A stretch of DNA of 64,000 bases, taken from NCBI RefSeq assembly GCF_000002985.6, contig NC_003280.10:6134501-6198500 (forward strand), in the 5' to 3' direction. The notes under the pieces are model-generated. The model was not told the origin of the DNA. It was given only the letters and a program-made list of their open reading frames with translations, and made no database searches. Source of the stretch: Caenorhabditis elegans (taxonomy: Eukaryota; Nematoda; Chromadorea; Rhabditida; Rhabditidae). This document shows positions 13,501 to 25,700 of this stretch, piece after piece; positions within the stretch are counted from its first letter, which is position 1, and each line of letters begins with the position of its first letter. A program made the translations under genes and the position numbers.

Positions 13501-16500
13501 AAGTGATATACTTTGCTGCTAAATAAAAGTTGAGACTAACGATCTAGAATTAAGATCTTAATGATATTTTGATCCATTTTCATTCTTCTGGCACCTATTA
13601 AATGTCAACTCTCCGCAGGTTAACCACAAATACATTGTCCAAAAATGCATGCCTTTTTCATTGCAATCTAAAATTGTTCACGGGGGACCCAAGCAGTCAA
13701 CCAACCTGCTTTTTCATCCTCTTCCTTCCTCTTTCTTCTATTATCTGCAGTGTTTTTATTTATTTCGTGGCGTCCGTCGTGTCCACGTATTTTTTCTTTG
13801 AAAACATGCTTGGCACCTAAGCTCCGCGGTTCCACAATGGTTCAGCGATTCACTTCTTGTGCTCATGACACTTTCATGAGATATGAGTGAAAAAGAAAGA
13901 AAGAAAGATATTCACTGTTCAGTAAAAACACAGAGGAAACAGAAAGAAAAAGGAGAAGAAGTTAAAAAAAAAGAGAGTAAGAAGAGAAGAAGCTCGTGTC
14001 ATCGCAAATTGAATTTCGGCTCAAGAAACGCTGTGAAGACGTCGCCGCGGCATGGAGGCGCACAATTCAGATGACATGATGAGTTGTAGTATGGAGACAT
14101 AATTTGCGTTCACTTCAACTTATGGAAACTGATGCTTCATTCTTTTTTCTTGAAGATGTGACACGAAATAGAGAAAGGAGAAGATCCTACAGCAACAAAA
14201 AAGCGAGAAGATTCGGTAATCAAATTGGCTCGTCGGACAGATTGTGCCCCGCGGGGGATGCGGCTCTTTGAACTCTTGAGATGACATCCTATTTCTTTTT
14301 CGGAAAAAAATTGAGAAGATTATTCATAGGAATTCTATTTCTGACGAAAATACGGATTGATATTGGATTGAAAAAGATTTAAATTGGAAAATAGAGGTCT
14401 AGTGTGTAAATGTGTTGACAAATTCTCTTATCCTATCTCGGAATTTGTCTGTAACTTCTAACTGAAATTTCATCTTGGAAAATAATATTTACAAAACTTT
14501 GCTGATTTTTCTGAAATGTCTCATCCGAGCCCTGAAGTTTGATAAATATAGATCTAAGTTTAACACTAAAGAGAGAAAATTAGGACAAATCTTCAGTAAA
14601 AATTCGCAAACTCTTGCATACACTTGATCCAATATTTCCTCAAATATCAATCCTAGAGTCTTCACTTTAATCTAATAATTTAACCGAAATGTCAAATGAA
14701 ATGATCTCGGGTCGAAAAAATCGAATGTTCCAGCATCATTGTTCTCACAATTTCTACGTAATACTACAGTAGTCTCTTCGTTGAATTAAAATTGTGTCAA
14801 AAATAAGATTCAAAGAATTGAGCCACTTTGCACCAATGACTTCATTTTTCTATTCTTGCAAAAAACAACGAGTGATTCAACATCTAGTTATTATTAGAAC
14901 ACATCATTTTTCTTATATCCGAGCACTTCAATATCCACTTATCCCCCGTAAAAAACTTGTTCAGCATGTTCGGCTGTGCTCTTCTTTTTGTACTTCCGTG
15001 CACACTTCCTTCTGAAAAAGAGTAATCATCAAAGGCTAAAAATGCGCACGACGGCGGATCGTCTCTGAATAAAAAAGGAAACGAGAAAGGAAAGAAGAAG
15101 CAGTCCCGAAATCCGATTCATCAATCCCATAATATGCGGCGCCGGCGGTTCTTCTCCCCCTTCGTTTTTCCTTCTTCTTCTTGTCGTCAACGACTCTACT
15201 GAGTAGTGAATGGAATGGGCATGAAGTAAAAAAGGGGCAGGCTGAAGAAAAAAGAGAGCGCTGAGAGAGAATCTAAAAGTGGTTTGTGCTGCTGCTGCTT
15301 CTGCTGCTCGTGAAGCTCCCTAGCTCCGCCCCAAAAGGGAAGCAGTGCCCCCTAGGCCAGTCCATCGTGGACGGCTCCTTGACGTAGTCCAATATTCTCA
15401 ATTTCTTCATTAATATTATTATTATTATTACTTACTAATGAATGTCACCAATGTGAAGGTGTTCGTTTCGAATGGAAGTGTTCGAAAAGGATCAGACGTC
15501 GACTCGTACCGCACACCACTCGATTTTGCCAGCTGCAGTTCGGGCATTTCAGAAGAATACCCTCTGCTTCTGAAAAATGGTGACGATGGAATCAGTCAGG
15601 GAGGTATTTATATTAAGAAACCAGATCCCAGGCAACGAGTGATGGCTAGAAGAACATCACATACTCTTTTGTATGTTCCTGAACAACGACGAATATCAAA
15701 TGTTTCTGGAAACTCGGTTGCATCTTGCCCACCCGGTACAGTACAAACTTCTGGTGAGGAAGATGACAAAGTACCCCCTGCTCCATCATTTTCTCTTCAT
15801 CTTAGTCCAGTTGGTACAAGAAGAAAATCTGTTCAAACGGGAGCACCTGCCATTGGGTTTCGTCCATTGAAAACATTTGAACGACGTGCGAGTCAGCCTA
15901 CACTACAGTTTGAGGCTAAAAAAGCAACAATGAACAGTGGTACAAGTTCAGGTGGAACCGCAGGAGGAACAGTCAATTTAATTAATACAGCTCAATCGAC
16001 AACTATTTCTCTACCTCCTGATAAAGCTAAAATGCTAACAAAAAGAGTATCCTGGTTATCAATGAAGTCGTTGCAACAAGAGGATCCAAAGACTCGAAGA
16101 TCAAGTGCATGTGGCTCACCACGTGGTGGATCTCCAAGTCGAACTCTTTCCCAATATGGCTCCCAACCATTTTTAGCAGAAGATCGTGATTTTGACAGTG
16201 ATACTCCGCCATTGGATACTCTCAGTTGGAGTAATGCTGGAAGTATGTGTGTTTTTGTTTTAGTTAACATGTTTTTATAGGAATATTTTTCTTTCAATGT
16301 TTCTCTCTTTAGCTTCAATGCTATTTTGTTTTGTTTTGTTGCGCTTAAAAAACTCATACAATTTTATTGGGTTGCATAGACAAAAAGGGGACAAACTACT
16401 GGACCCTCCCACCCCGGCAAGGGGTCCACTTCGCTTCCTACATAAAAAGTTTGGGGTCTGCGACTGCGGTTTCTCTGCAGCAATGTTAAAGAAAAAGGAA

Positions 16501-19500
16501 GCCGGCGCTTTAAAGAAGACCAATTTCGGCTGATTGAAGAGACCAGATGAGGCCGAAGCGTTGGAAGGGTGAAAAATAAGTGTTTATAATGTATCTGAAA
16601 TCAGAAATATTAAGAAAAACACTCAATTAATTGTTCCGTGTTGCAGATGAATATGACAATGTGACCTTGATGTACGCAAAACATGAAAAGATTCCGATGA
16701 AAGATTTTGGATCCGAGATCAGAGCAACAATGGACATTGATCATCTGTTGAATAAAGTGAGCTTGAAAAAGTTTTGAATAAGCAGCTGAAATGTTTATGA
16801 TGAATTTTATAATCTAGAGAGACCGGAAATTCTTTTTTCTTTTGACTCATTAGTTACAACAAAGGGCACCCAATTTTTGGTCGTTGTCTCCCACAATGGG
16901 CTTCTAAATATGGCTTTTGAGAAGTTAAAAGTTATGTTTAAAGTACCTATCCTTTGGGAATAGATCACTTTTAACGTGACAGCTGTAATTTTTAAATTTG
17001 AATATTCTGGATAAATCCCGTTCTTTGAAACCCAAAAACTGAAATTCTTAAAGAATAAATAAATCTATGAAAACATCTATATGTGCATTAGAAAAAGCAA
17101 TTTATTTTTTCAGGCGGTTCTTCTACTCGATCTTCAGGAGACGAGTCTCGAAGAGATTTTTGCCAAGTGAGTATTATTGTGTTCAGAAGCTTTTAAATAA
17201 GCTTCAGAAAGGCTTGTTCATCATCATAAGGATAAGTCTGAGTTTGATGGGCAAACGAAATAAAAGAGTGGGATAGAATATGAAAATGGGAGTTGGATGC
17301 CAACAGCTTCCCTTTTTTTTCTCTAACAGAGTTTGTGTTGGTTTTTTGATGAATAATTAATGGAGAAGAAAAATGATCGAGTGGAGGAGGAGGGGATAGG
17401 CCCTTTCTCATATGTCTAGCGAAAAGAGCAACTTCTGACGATGATTTTTGAGTTGACGGGATACAGATCTTTTGTATTTGGAATATTTGATAATTTTAGA
17501 AGTAATGAGTATCGTTGATTTTTTCAAATGGGATTTTTACTAATAAAACAATATTTTAATTTTCCAGAATTTTGAAGTCAAAAATTAACTGATATACTTT
17601 CATAGCGATTAATTCATAGTGCCTACTAATATTAATTCATAGTGCCTACTGTGATAATTTTGTGATAACCGTACTCTTGAGTTTAGTTTTGATTTTGCAT
17701 GAGTAAAATGTTTGTGGTTTTTTTAGACAGTGTTCTTCAAAAAAATTTATTTGAGAAATCCAACAAAGCTACAACGATGTTTGATTTATTATCCACAATA
17801 AAATTTGACAATCCGTCCGAAAAATAAATTATTTGTAGACGTCGCCAGAATCAGCTTCAAATTTAAATTTAGAATCCATTCAGAAGTCTGAAACTAGAGC
17901 TGAAAAAATGCAAGTGAACAAAAGGATTATCAATTATTTTTTCTTGTGTTCTTTCTCCCCTCTCTTTTCTAACTTGTTGTTGTTTTGAGAGGAAGGAAGT
18001 GTGCGCTTTTCTGGAGACGACAATGATGATGATGATCGTCGTTTTCTTGAGAAGTCAAAAAAAGAAACAAAAATGGGGGAATCTTGGGACCAAAACAACC
18101 AAAAACGAATAACTTGAAGAAATGATTTGTATCTTTTCAGAATCATTCATGAAATGGATATTCAAGAACCAGAATTTACAAGTGAACAAGTGAGAAGTGT
18201 ACTTTTCACACAAGACGCTGGAAATCAGTGTAAGTGGGATTGAATGGAGCTTGGGAAAACATGCAAACAAGCAGATTATTCGGCGAAAAAAAATGTTGAA
18301 TACATTTGCACAAATTTCATCAAAAAGTATAAGTACACAAGTACAACAATTATTATTTTAGAAATGAATTCCATACTCCAAAATTATGTACAAAACTGAC
18401 CAATTCTAGAGTATAGAAAACATACTTTATATTTTCAGTACAAAACACCTGAAACCGGGAATGTGAACGTAAATTCCCTAATTGTCCTGATAATATGATT
18501 TTTCAACTTTTAATTTTATTATTTTCACGATGGCCACAAACAATTTTTAGATATCAAAGAAACATTAGTTGATGATCCTTAATTTAATAATTTTCAGTTC
18601 ATATTCTGTCTCGAACAGTTCAATCAATATGTACCACTGGATCAGTTGGCGGAAGTTTCGATTACGATCAAACGTGGATTTGTGCATTGTGAGTCTGTTT
18701 TTGGTCTCAATTTCCCTTTTTGTTGGCCAAAGTAATTTGCATTCAATTAATACCAGATTCACTTTGTTTTTCTCCTCACAGAATAAGAGGAAGTTTTCTC
18801 GGGCTCAAATTGATGAAAGAGAGGGAAGACCCTCCGGTTTTCTCTTTTTTTACATCACAGGTTTTTTTTCTCTCTCTTCACTTTCCCCTTTAAATTCGAT
18901 TTTGCAATGCATTAGCAATCAGAGCAGACAGAGAAGGAAAAATGAAGGAAATGGAAACAAAATTTTTAAGGGAACATTTTAGGAACCGCAATTTGATTGA
19001 TGTGAGAAAACAAATATTTTCAGATGTATGCTAAACACTGTTCAACATCGTCATGTTGCTATTGCTCGTCTCTCTCATCCAACAAATTTGGGTAGAACTA
19101 TGCAAGATCTTCGATTTATCATTATTGTGATTGCACCAAGCAGGGCGGTAAGTTTTGAAACTTTAGAGCTCGAAATGTAGATCATTTGAAAAAAACCTAA
19201 CATGAATATCAAAAATTCCGTTTAAAGTCTAACAACTTTTTTATTATGATAATGTTATTTTACTCATTTAAAAAGTTCTATTTTCCAGAAAGGAACAAAA
19301 ACTGCACTGGAAACGACACGAACCTTTGCCACACTTTTTGCTGACATGGAGATCCGTCAACGATTGGTGATGGCACAAAGTGTTGAACAGTTTAGATCAA
19401 CTCTTCTATCAGCAGCAAAAGAATTGGCAATGGATCAGAATCAATGGAGGGAACGGAAATCATCGATTCATTTGAGTCATGCAAAAGAGCAGATTGTTAG

Positions 19501-22349
19501 CAATTTCAACATTTACCCTATTTGCAAATTTAAATTTCAGTTTGGCCCAGAAGCTTGGTATCCATTTCGAGGACTGGTTGAAGAGTTCAAGCGACGTCTC
19601 GCAATATATCCATCAGATTATCTTGATGGTATTCGTGGACATAAAACAGTCCAAAAATTGTTCTCTACTGTGGTTTTCTTGTATTTTGCGTGTCTTTTAC
19701 CTGCAATTGCATTCGGTGTGCTCAATGATGATAATACAAAAGGAGCTATTAGTAAGTTTTTGCTGAAATAATCCCACGGAAAATATTATTTTCAGATGTA
19801 AGAAAAGTGATAATTGCTCAAGCAATCGGTGGAATCTTCTTTTCTCTTTTCGGTGGTCAACCAATGATTATACTATTAACAACAGTGCCTTTAGCAATTT
19901 ATATAAAAGGTGAGATTTACAAATTCATATTAAAAGTAACAATTCTGTTATTTTAAGTGATATTCAAAATATCTCAAGAACTTGGTTATGACTTTCTGGC
20001 AATGTACGCGTGTGTCGGGCTGTTTTGTCAAATGTTTTTGATACTTTACTCGGCGACCGAGCTGTGCAGTTTAATGAAATTCGCAACAAGGTCTGCCGAG
20101 GAAATGTTTTCACTCTTCATAGCTATCGCATTCACGGTCGAATCTATACGGGCAATACACAACAGTGAGTCTTTTTTACAATGCATAAATTTAACTTTTT
20201 ACTTTGTCTGAATTTTTCTTTATTTTCCCTATTCGAATTGCGTTCATACAATTTTCAATTAGTCATTTTGAGAGCATTTTTGGCAAAAAATGATCGGCTC
20301 CAGTTTTTTCCCGAAAATTTCATATTGAAAATTTTTTAATTTTTCAAAGTATTAAGTATTCGATTTTTAAAAATTAAAGCTTTGAAATCCTATTCATTAC
20401 TTTAGACACCAAATTTCAAGATTAAATATTCCAGGTTTCAAAAAGAACTACAACGATTGTGACACATCGGCCATATCAATGAAAGCAGCTAGGACAGCAC
20501 TAAACGCCTTCAAAAACGGTTCGAACGCAGACAGTATTGTAGGAAATATCACAAGCAGTATGAGCATCGGAGATACGGGAAGTCTCTGTCGAAGAGACAC
20601 ATCAATTCTCTATATGCTTCTCATGTTTGGAACACTTTGGCTTGGACTATTCTTGTACAATTTTCGAAAAACTCCATATTTGACAAGGTCTCGACGCGAA
20701 TGGCTTGCGGATTATGCACTTCCAGCATCAGTTCTCATTATGTCATTCACTGGATCGTACGCTTTCTCAGATATTGAGAGTAAGTTTTTTGTTTTCTGTA
20801 AAAATGAATTTCCTGTTCTTATGAATCAGAATGAGAAAAACTTTAATAATTTTTTGACATAATTCTGTTGTTATTTCAGAAGATCGATTCAATCTTCGTT
20901 TCGAGTTCCCCTTGATTCAAATGGCTGACGTAACTTCACTGCCACCATCCGGATATTTTGTGTGCCTTCTTCTTGGATTCTCCTTGTCCTTTTTATTTTT
21001 TATTGATCAAAATATTACTTCGGCAATTGTAAATAACAATCAGAATAAGTAAGTTACAAGTTTTCATTTTCCACTTTAAAACATGTATGTTTTTAGACTT
21101 AAAAAGGGAACATCTCACAACTTGGATCTTTTCGTTGTTGCTCTACTCAACATGTTCTTATCGGTTTTTGGTCTTCCTTGGATGCACGGAGCCCTCCCAC
21201 ACTCGCCTCTTCATCTCAGAGCCTTGGCTGATGTTGAGGAAAGGGTTTCTCAAGGACATGTTCATGAAGTGTAAGTGTCTATTTTCTTCAAACTTCGCCT
21301 AAATTTGTTTTTTTTTTTTCAGAATAATGAATGTTCGTGAGACTCGTCTCGCTTCTCTCATTGCTCATGTTATGATTCTTGTTTCAATGTTCTTCCTGAT
21401 TCCGTATCCACTTCAACTCATCCCAACATCTGTTCTACATGGTCTTTTCCTATACATGGCACTCACGTCGTTGTCTGGAAATGAGATGTTTGAACGATTA
21501 CTTCTATTGATAACTGAACAGGTAATATATTCAATAAAATTTCATAAGTCAAACGATAATTCAAAAATTCGTGAACATCATTTTTCCGGTACCTGATTTG
21601 TACAATAGATGGTAAAAGAAAGTCCTTTCTATATATTGAACAATCAATTTGATCTATCATACTTTTTTTAAATTAGTCTCTACAGATGATGTAATCGAAT
21701 TGTTATGATACCACCAAATATAATCTTAAAACATTAAAAAAAAATGTTAGACAATTTTTTTTTATTTACAGTCGAAAAAAAGAAAGTAACAGCTTCCACC
21801 TATCATAATTTAAAAAGTCGTCCAAAAAAAGTTTCATGATTTTCATATTTAATTTTGTTTTTATTATACATGTGCATTCGAACATTGTAGGAAGTCGAGT
21901 CTGCAGCAACGTTCGAAATTCCTAAAAAATTCCAATTTTTTGTTGATAATTTTGATATTATGGATCTTCAAAATTGTTGAATTATTGAGATGCATAAAAT
22001 ATTTTGAAATAGAATGAGTCACACGGAGATTTTACAGTTTCATTACCTAATTTATACTTTAATTTCAGCAAGCCTACCCACCAACTCATTACATTCGTAA
22101 AGTGCCCCAACGAAAGGTGCATCTGTTCACAGCCTGCCAACTGCTCCAGCTTATTATTCTCTGTGCATTTGGTTTTTCACCGTATCCATTCATCGAGATG
22201 GTGTTTCCAATTGTGTGTTTCTTCTTTCTACCTATTCGGTAAGACTTTGCTCAAAAATCGATTGGTTTATAATTTCTTATTTCAGACACACGTTGATTCC
22301 GCGTCTCATTGATTACAAGTATCTGGATGCTCTTGACGGTCGTCATTAG
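1596..22349 (+). CDS. abts-2: SLC4-family bicarbonate/anion transporter, multi-isoform
   Basis: Inferred long model, 19 exons, 1306 residues: 1596-1785, 3335-3490, 12681-13238, 15553-16242, 16647-16756, 17114-17166, 18141-18229, 18598-18688, 19024-19147, 19289-19495, 19541-19751, 19796-19909, 19958-20164, 20435-20779, 20880-21048, 21097-21270, 21323-21521, 22069-22238, 22286-22349; every junction stays in frame. Residues 1-530 are Ser/Arg/acid-rich and look disordered. About 535-756 match the band 3 cytoplasmic domain ([11 protein letters not shown], then a long helix with FRSTLL). From about 790 come the HCO3-transporter membrane segments, with [34 protein letters not shown] and FLPIR. NGS and NIT glycosylation sites sit in the third extracellular loop. 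The family exchanges or cotransports HCO3- across the plasma membrane. The family call is firm. The symbol abts-2 (not abts-1, -3 or -4) rests only on remembered chromosome II synteny. It converges on the receptor gene downstream, leaving 382 bp between stop codons. Confidence 0.85.
3491..12680. other. 9.2 kb intron of the SLC4 gene
   Basis: No independent gene is convincing here. There are pyrimidine-rich tracts, a (TG)n run near 5005-5021 and several short open frames. Three of them look protein-like and may be alternative exons or starts: 5116-5187, 8183-8239 and 11184 onward. The size suggests that promoters of the shorter isoforms and their enhancers lie in this intron. Confidence 0.4.
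12686..13238 (+). CDS. Third exon of the SLC4 gene, with an internal alternative start
   Basis: The exon opens at 12681 behind the acceptor ATCATCAG, and the first ATG at 12686 is in frame with the upstream exons. The exon can therefore be read through or used as the first coding exon, giving a protein of about 1189 residues. It encodes a Ser/Thr/Arg-rich segment with several R-x-x-S sites, such as RRRHDS and RRPKST, that look like basophilic kinase targets. It ends in an acidic run before a strong donor (GGTAAGT). Start use inside this exon is inference. Confidence 0.55.
13239..15437. promoter_or_regulatory. Intron and likely internal promoter of a short SLC4 isoform
   Basis: No independent gene seen. 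The 300 bp before 15438 are unusually GC-rich for this window, with CTG-type triplets near 15287-15308 and a GCTCCGCCCC string near 15325, followed by ATT triplets just before the ATG. That is what one expects upstream of a separate first exon. Function as a promoter is inferred from position only. Confidence 0.35.
15438..16242 (+). CDS. Alternative first exon / exon 4 of the SLC4 gene
   Basis: An open frame from ATG 15438 runs without interruption into the frame used when the upstream exons are spliced to the acceptor at 15551-15552 (ATTTCAG, exon from 15553). The region 15438-15552 reads as plausible Ser/Asp-rich coding sequence, so a transcript starting just upstream would encode a protein of about 1043 residues that lacks the first two disordered blocks. 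The rest of the exon carries RRTSH, RRKS and RRAS motifs, then a donor at 16243. Confidence 0.6.
17608..17650. repeat. Two-copy tandem duplication in an SLC4 intron
   Basis: The 20-mer ATTAATTCATAGTGCCTACT occurs at 17608-17627 and again at 17631-17650, a 23-bp period. It lies in the intron between exons ending at 17166 and starting at 18141. It looks like a replication-slippage duplication with no evident function. Confidence 0.85.
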
Positions 22350-22731
22350 AAGATCCAGATCAATTCAAAATTTGTTCCTGGATCCTACTTCTTTCCCAAT
22401 TCTCCCGTCCCATTCAATAAGTAGATGAGTACTTTCACATTCTCATACGGGTGACATTCCGCTTTCCCTCAAGTCAATCCCCACAAGTTGCTGTAAAATT
22501 GCTCCTTTTTAAACTTTTTTTTTTGAACATCCCGAACAATCCGTTTTTCCGAGTGACCTTATTTGTTTCAATTCTACCCCCAAATTGCCCAACTTCATTT
22601 CCTTTCAATTTTCTAGAGAAAAATGTAAAATAGAACGAGAAAGAGATGATTATTTTATAAAAGAAACGTGTTGGTACCCGCAAAGTTTTAAACAAAAATG
22701 ACATGAAACTTCTGAAAGTAGAATTATGGAT
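22350..22731. other. Convergent intergenic region between SLC4 and receptor genes
   Basis: Both 3' UTRs must lie in these 382 bp. No canonical AATAAA stands out on the plus strand. The two transcripts may overlap at their ends. Confidence 0.5.
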
Positions 22732-25700
22732 CTAGTAGATGTCGGCAAACCACTCCGCAAGATTCTTGTCGCAAGCTGGATCCACGCTCACAATGTGCAA
22801 ATTAGGATAAATCAAAAAGTAGAAGAGACAAAATATTACGAAACCAAAGAAGAATAACATCTGAAACAATTTTAGTTATCATTTTCAAAAAAGATTTCAA
22901 AAATACTTGAGAGATCCAATGAAATCGGTGCATTGTTCGCTGGGTGATTCGAATTTCAAGCATATCCGAGAGATGTGATTCTGGAAAATGTCTTTGATGG
23001 AAACTATATTGCTTTTAAAACGGTTTTTGTTATCATTCAGAAATTGTAATTGCTGAACGATCTCTAACTTTCTGTGTTCTCCAAGGTCGGAGCTCAAAAT
23101 TTAATCTCCACCAATTTGTTTTTCAATTTAACTTTGTATTTACTTGTACTTAAAAAAAATAAAGGACACAAATTTTTTGCCTTGCAAGACTCAAAATAGT
23201 TTCAATAAGACCGAATTCTATCATGAGACTTCTTTAAAATTTTCAAAATATTCATTGTGGTTAAAATTTTTAAGAAAAAATGCCCAATTTACTAAAATCT
23301 TCATTTTTGCCTATTTGAACTTATCGCAGCTATTCGTTTAATAAAAGCTGCAAATTGACTCAAAATTTCTATTGATGACTAAATAACTTTTTTCAAATTT
23401 TAATTTAAAAAAACTTACTTCCGTTATTATTTGCCTCTTTATCATCTCCATTTGCCATTTTATCTTCACCATTTGGAACTGTTAGCATCTGTTGATGTTC
23501 TTCATTAATTGGAATTGAACCACCTGAACATGACAATTTTAAATTTTATTCCCATTTTCAAACAAACCTCCGTTGTTCCGGAAGTTCATGTTTGACGTCT
23601 TCCGGGCCCTCAGTCGCTGCCTCGTTGACATCTGTGACATTTCACGAAGAGAATTCCCGCTGTCGCTTCTGAATTTCAATGTTTTTGGAACATCAATAGA
23701 AAGTGACAAGACTCACGTCAACATGATTTTCTGGCGCATATATTTTACAAGTGCCAACTTTATCAGGGAGAGAAAAACAATCATAAAACAGACTCCTAAG
23801 TAAATATCCATTGCTTTGATATAACTGACACGTGGCATCATTTCATTGTACGAGAAGATTAGGAAAGTAATTGCCAGAATAATTGATATCATATCCTGAA
23901 AAAACTTAAATTATGACAATATGAACAAATTTACAAACCTGAAATTCTGTTTCAGTCTCCATCCATAATGAAACCCATGAAGTTATTACAACTGCCGTAG
24001 ATGGAATGATAAGTTGAAGAAAACAGAATCCAGAAGATCGGGAAAATACAAAGCATACATAAAGTCGAGAATAATTTCCTGCAAGTCCATATTTATTTTT
24101 TTAACAAGAATTTTTCAAACTATTTTTGGCAAGGCCAAATGTTACTTCAAGAATTGGCGGCTACGTTCGAGTATATTGAAATTTTACACTTGAAAAATTC
24201 AAAATTAATCAAATACTTACCCGTAGCATAACTTTCCATTTGACTTGTAACATACGCTTCTTGAATCGTAAAGTCTGGCAATCGAATCTTTTTCAATTCA
24301 AGTGCAGTTCTTGCTCCTTTCGACCATTTGTAAACAACATGATCCGCTGTGTAGCCATCTGAAAGTAAATTTTCACATTGAAACTGAATTTTTGTTGAAA
24401 TAAGCTAGACTTTACTAATCCTATTTCCAAATAAAAAAAAAACACTTACAACTCTCAATTCCAAGTTTGCATAGCTGTTTATCAAATGGAAACAATGTCA
24501 AGTCCATTGCTGAAATTTAAATTTAAGTTTTGACATCCCGATCATTCCAAAATTATGACTAACTGCATTCACAAACAAGTGATATTCTTCTGCTGTAAAG
24601 TAACTTCCCGGTTTCATCCAATCTCAACAAACTTCTGTGCGAAATCGAATTCCGTTGCGGATTTTTGGAAGCAATTGCGTTTGGAACAAATGTGTCGGGA
24701 AACCTAGAAAAAATAAAATTATTTCGCTTGTCCGCACAAACATATTGTGATTATTATATTTTTGACCAGCAACGAACCACAAAAAATTGGTGTAACTTTC
24801 GTGTAATGCCAATTCTGTCTTGTTTTTGAATAACTTCCGATCATACTGTAGTCGAGGGTCTCGCCACGATTCTCGATAGAACAACTCCAAAGCGTAATCC
24901 TGAAATTGAAGAAATTGAATGAAAAATGTTGAAACTGTTTTTCAGGACATTTTTATTGAGCCGATATGTTTTATAGTTTTTTCAAAACGTTTTTTTTTAG
25001 TTTTACATACCATGGTAACTTCAGAAACTGCTCGAATATTGCTGACTACGACCGAAACTTCAACGTATGTAGCTTCTGCAACTTCATATAACTATTTAAA
25101 AAATGTGTTTCATTTCGAATACCTCCTTTTTCATTTTCCGGAACTTGCCGGTGATCGTACTGTATTCTCCGAAGAAATTGAAGAAAATCTCTGGTCTCTC
25201 TGAAAGTTTGATTTTCCAAAATTTTTTCGTTCAGGAAATACATCAGCCTTACAAGACTAAAAGCCGTGCGGTTATTTCAAACTGCAACTAAAAATGTTAG
25301 CGGTTAGAATGTGCTTTAAAATGAAAAAAAAATTATACCCATAAGAGTCGACGCCTCTGAAAGTGGAAACGTTAAATTTAAATCAACGATTAGTATTGAA
25401 CTGAGAAAAAATAAGATTTATCTAATACTCACCCAGAACTGAACACTGATTCCGTATTGGGTTGAGCGAAGTTTTCAGACTCTGTCATTTCTGGTCGATG
25501 CTGTGCTTGCCCATGGCTCTGTAAAAAATTTTTTTTGTGGATCCTGAAGTTTTTAAATCAGATAACTTTTTGTCTTTTCATTGATATAGCTTAGAAAACC
25601 AATAATCTAACCGATCTGTATTTACTGGGAGCCGCTCCCCGTCCAAGTGGTTCATCATTTTCCTCCATCAAGTAGTCGTAGTGTTGGCTGATGTCCTGTC

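Noticed and set aside
22897-23097. 66-residue minus-strand frame near the end of the receptor gene
   Set aside because: Only 22907-22980 is coding, and in a different frame. The acceptor TTTTCCAG at 22981-22988 (minus strand) gives [12 protein letters not shown]..., which joins M4 in phase, whereas the longer frame cannot.
24919-25203. 94-residue plus-strand frame
   Set aside because: Shadow of receptor exons on the opposite strand.
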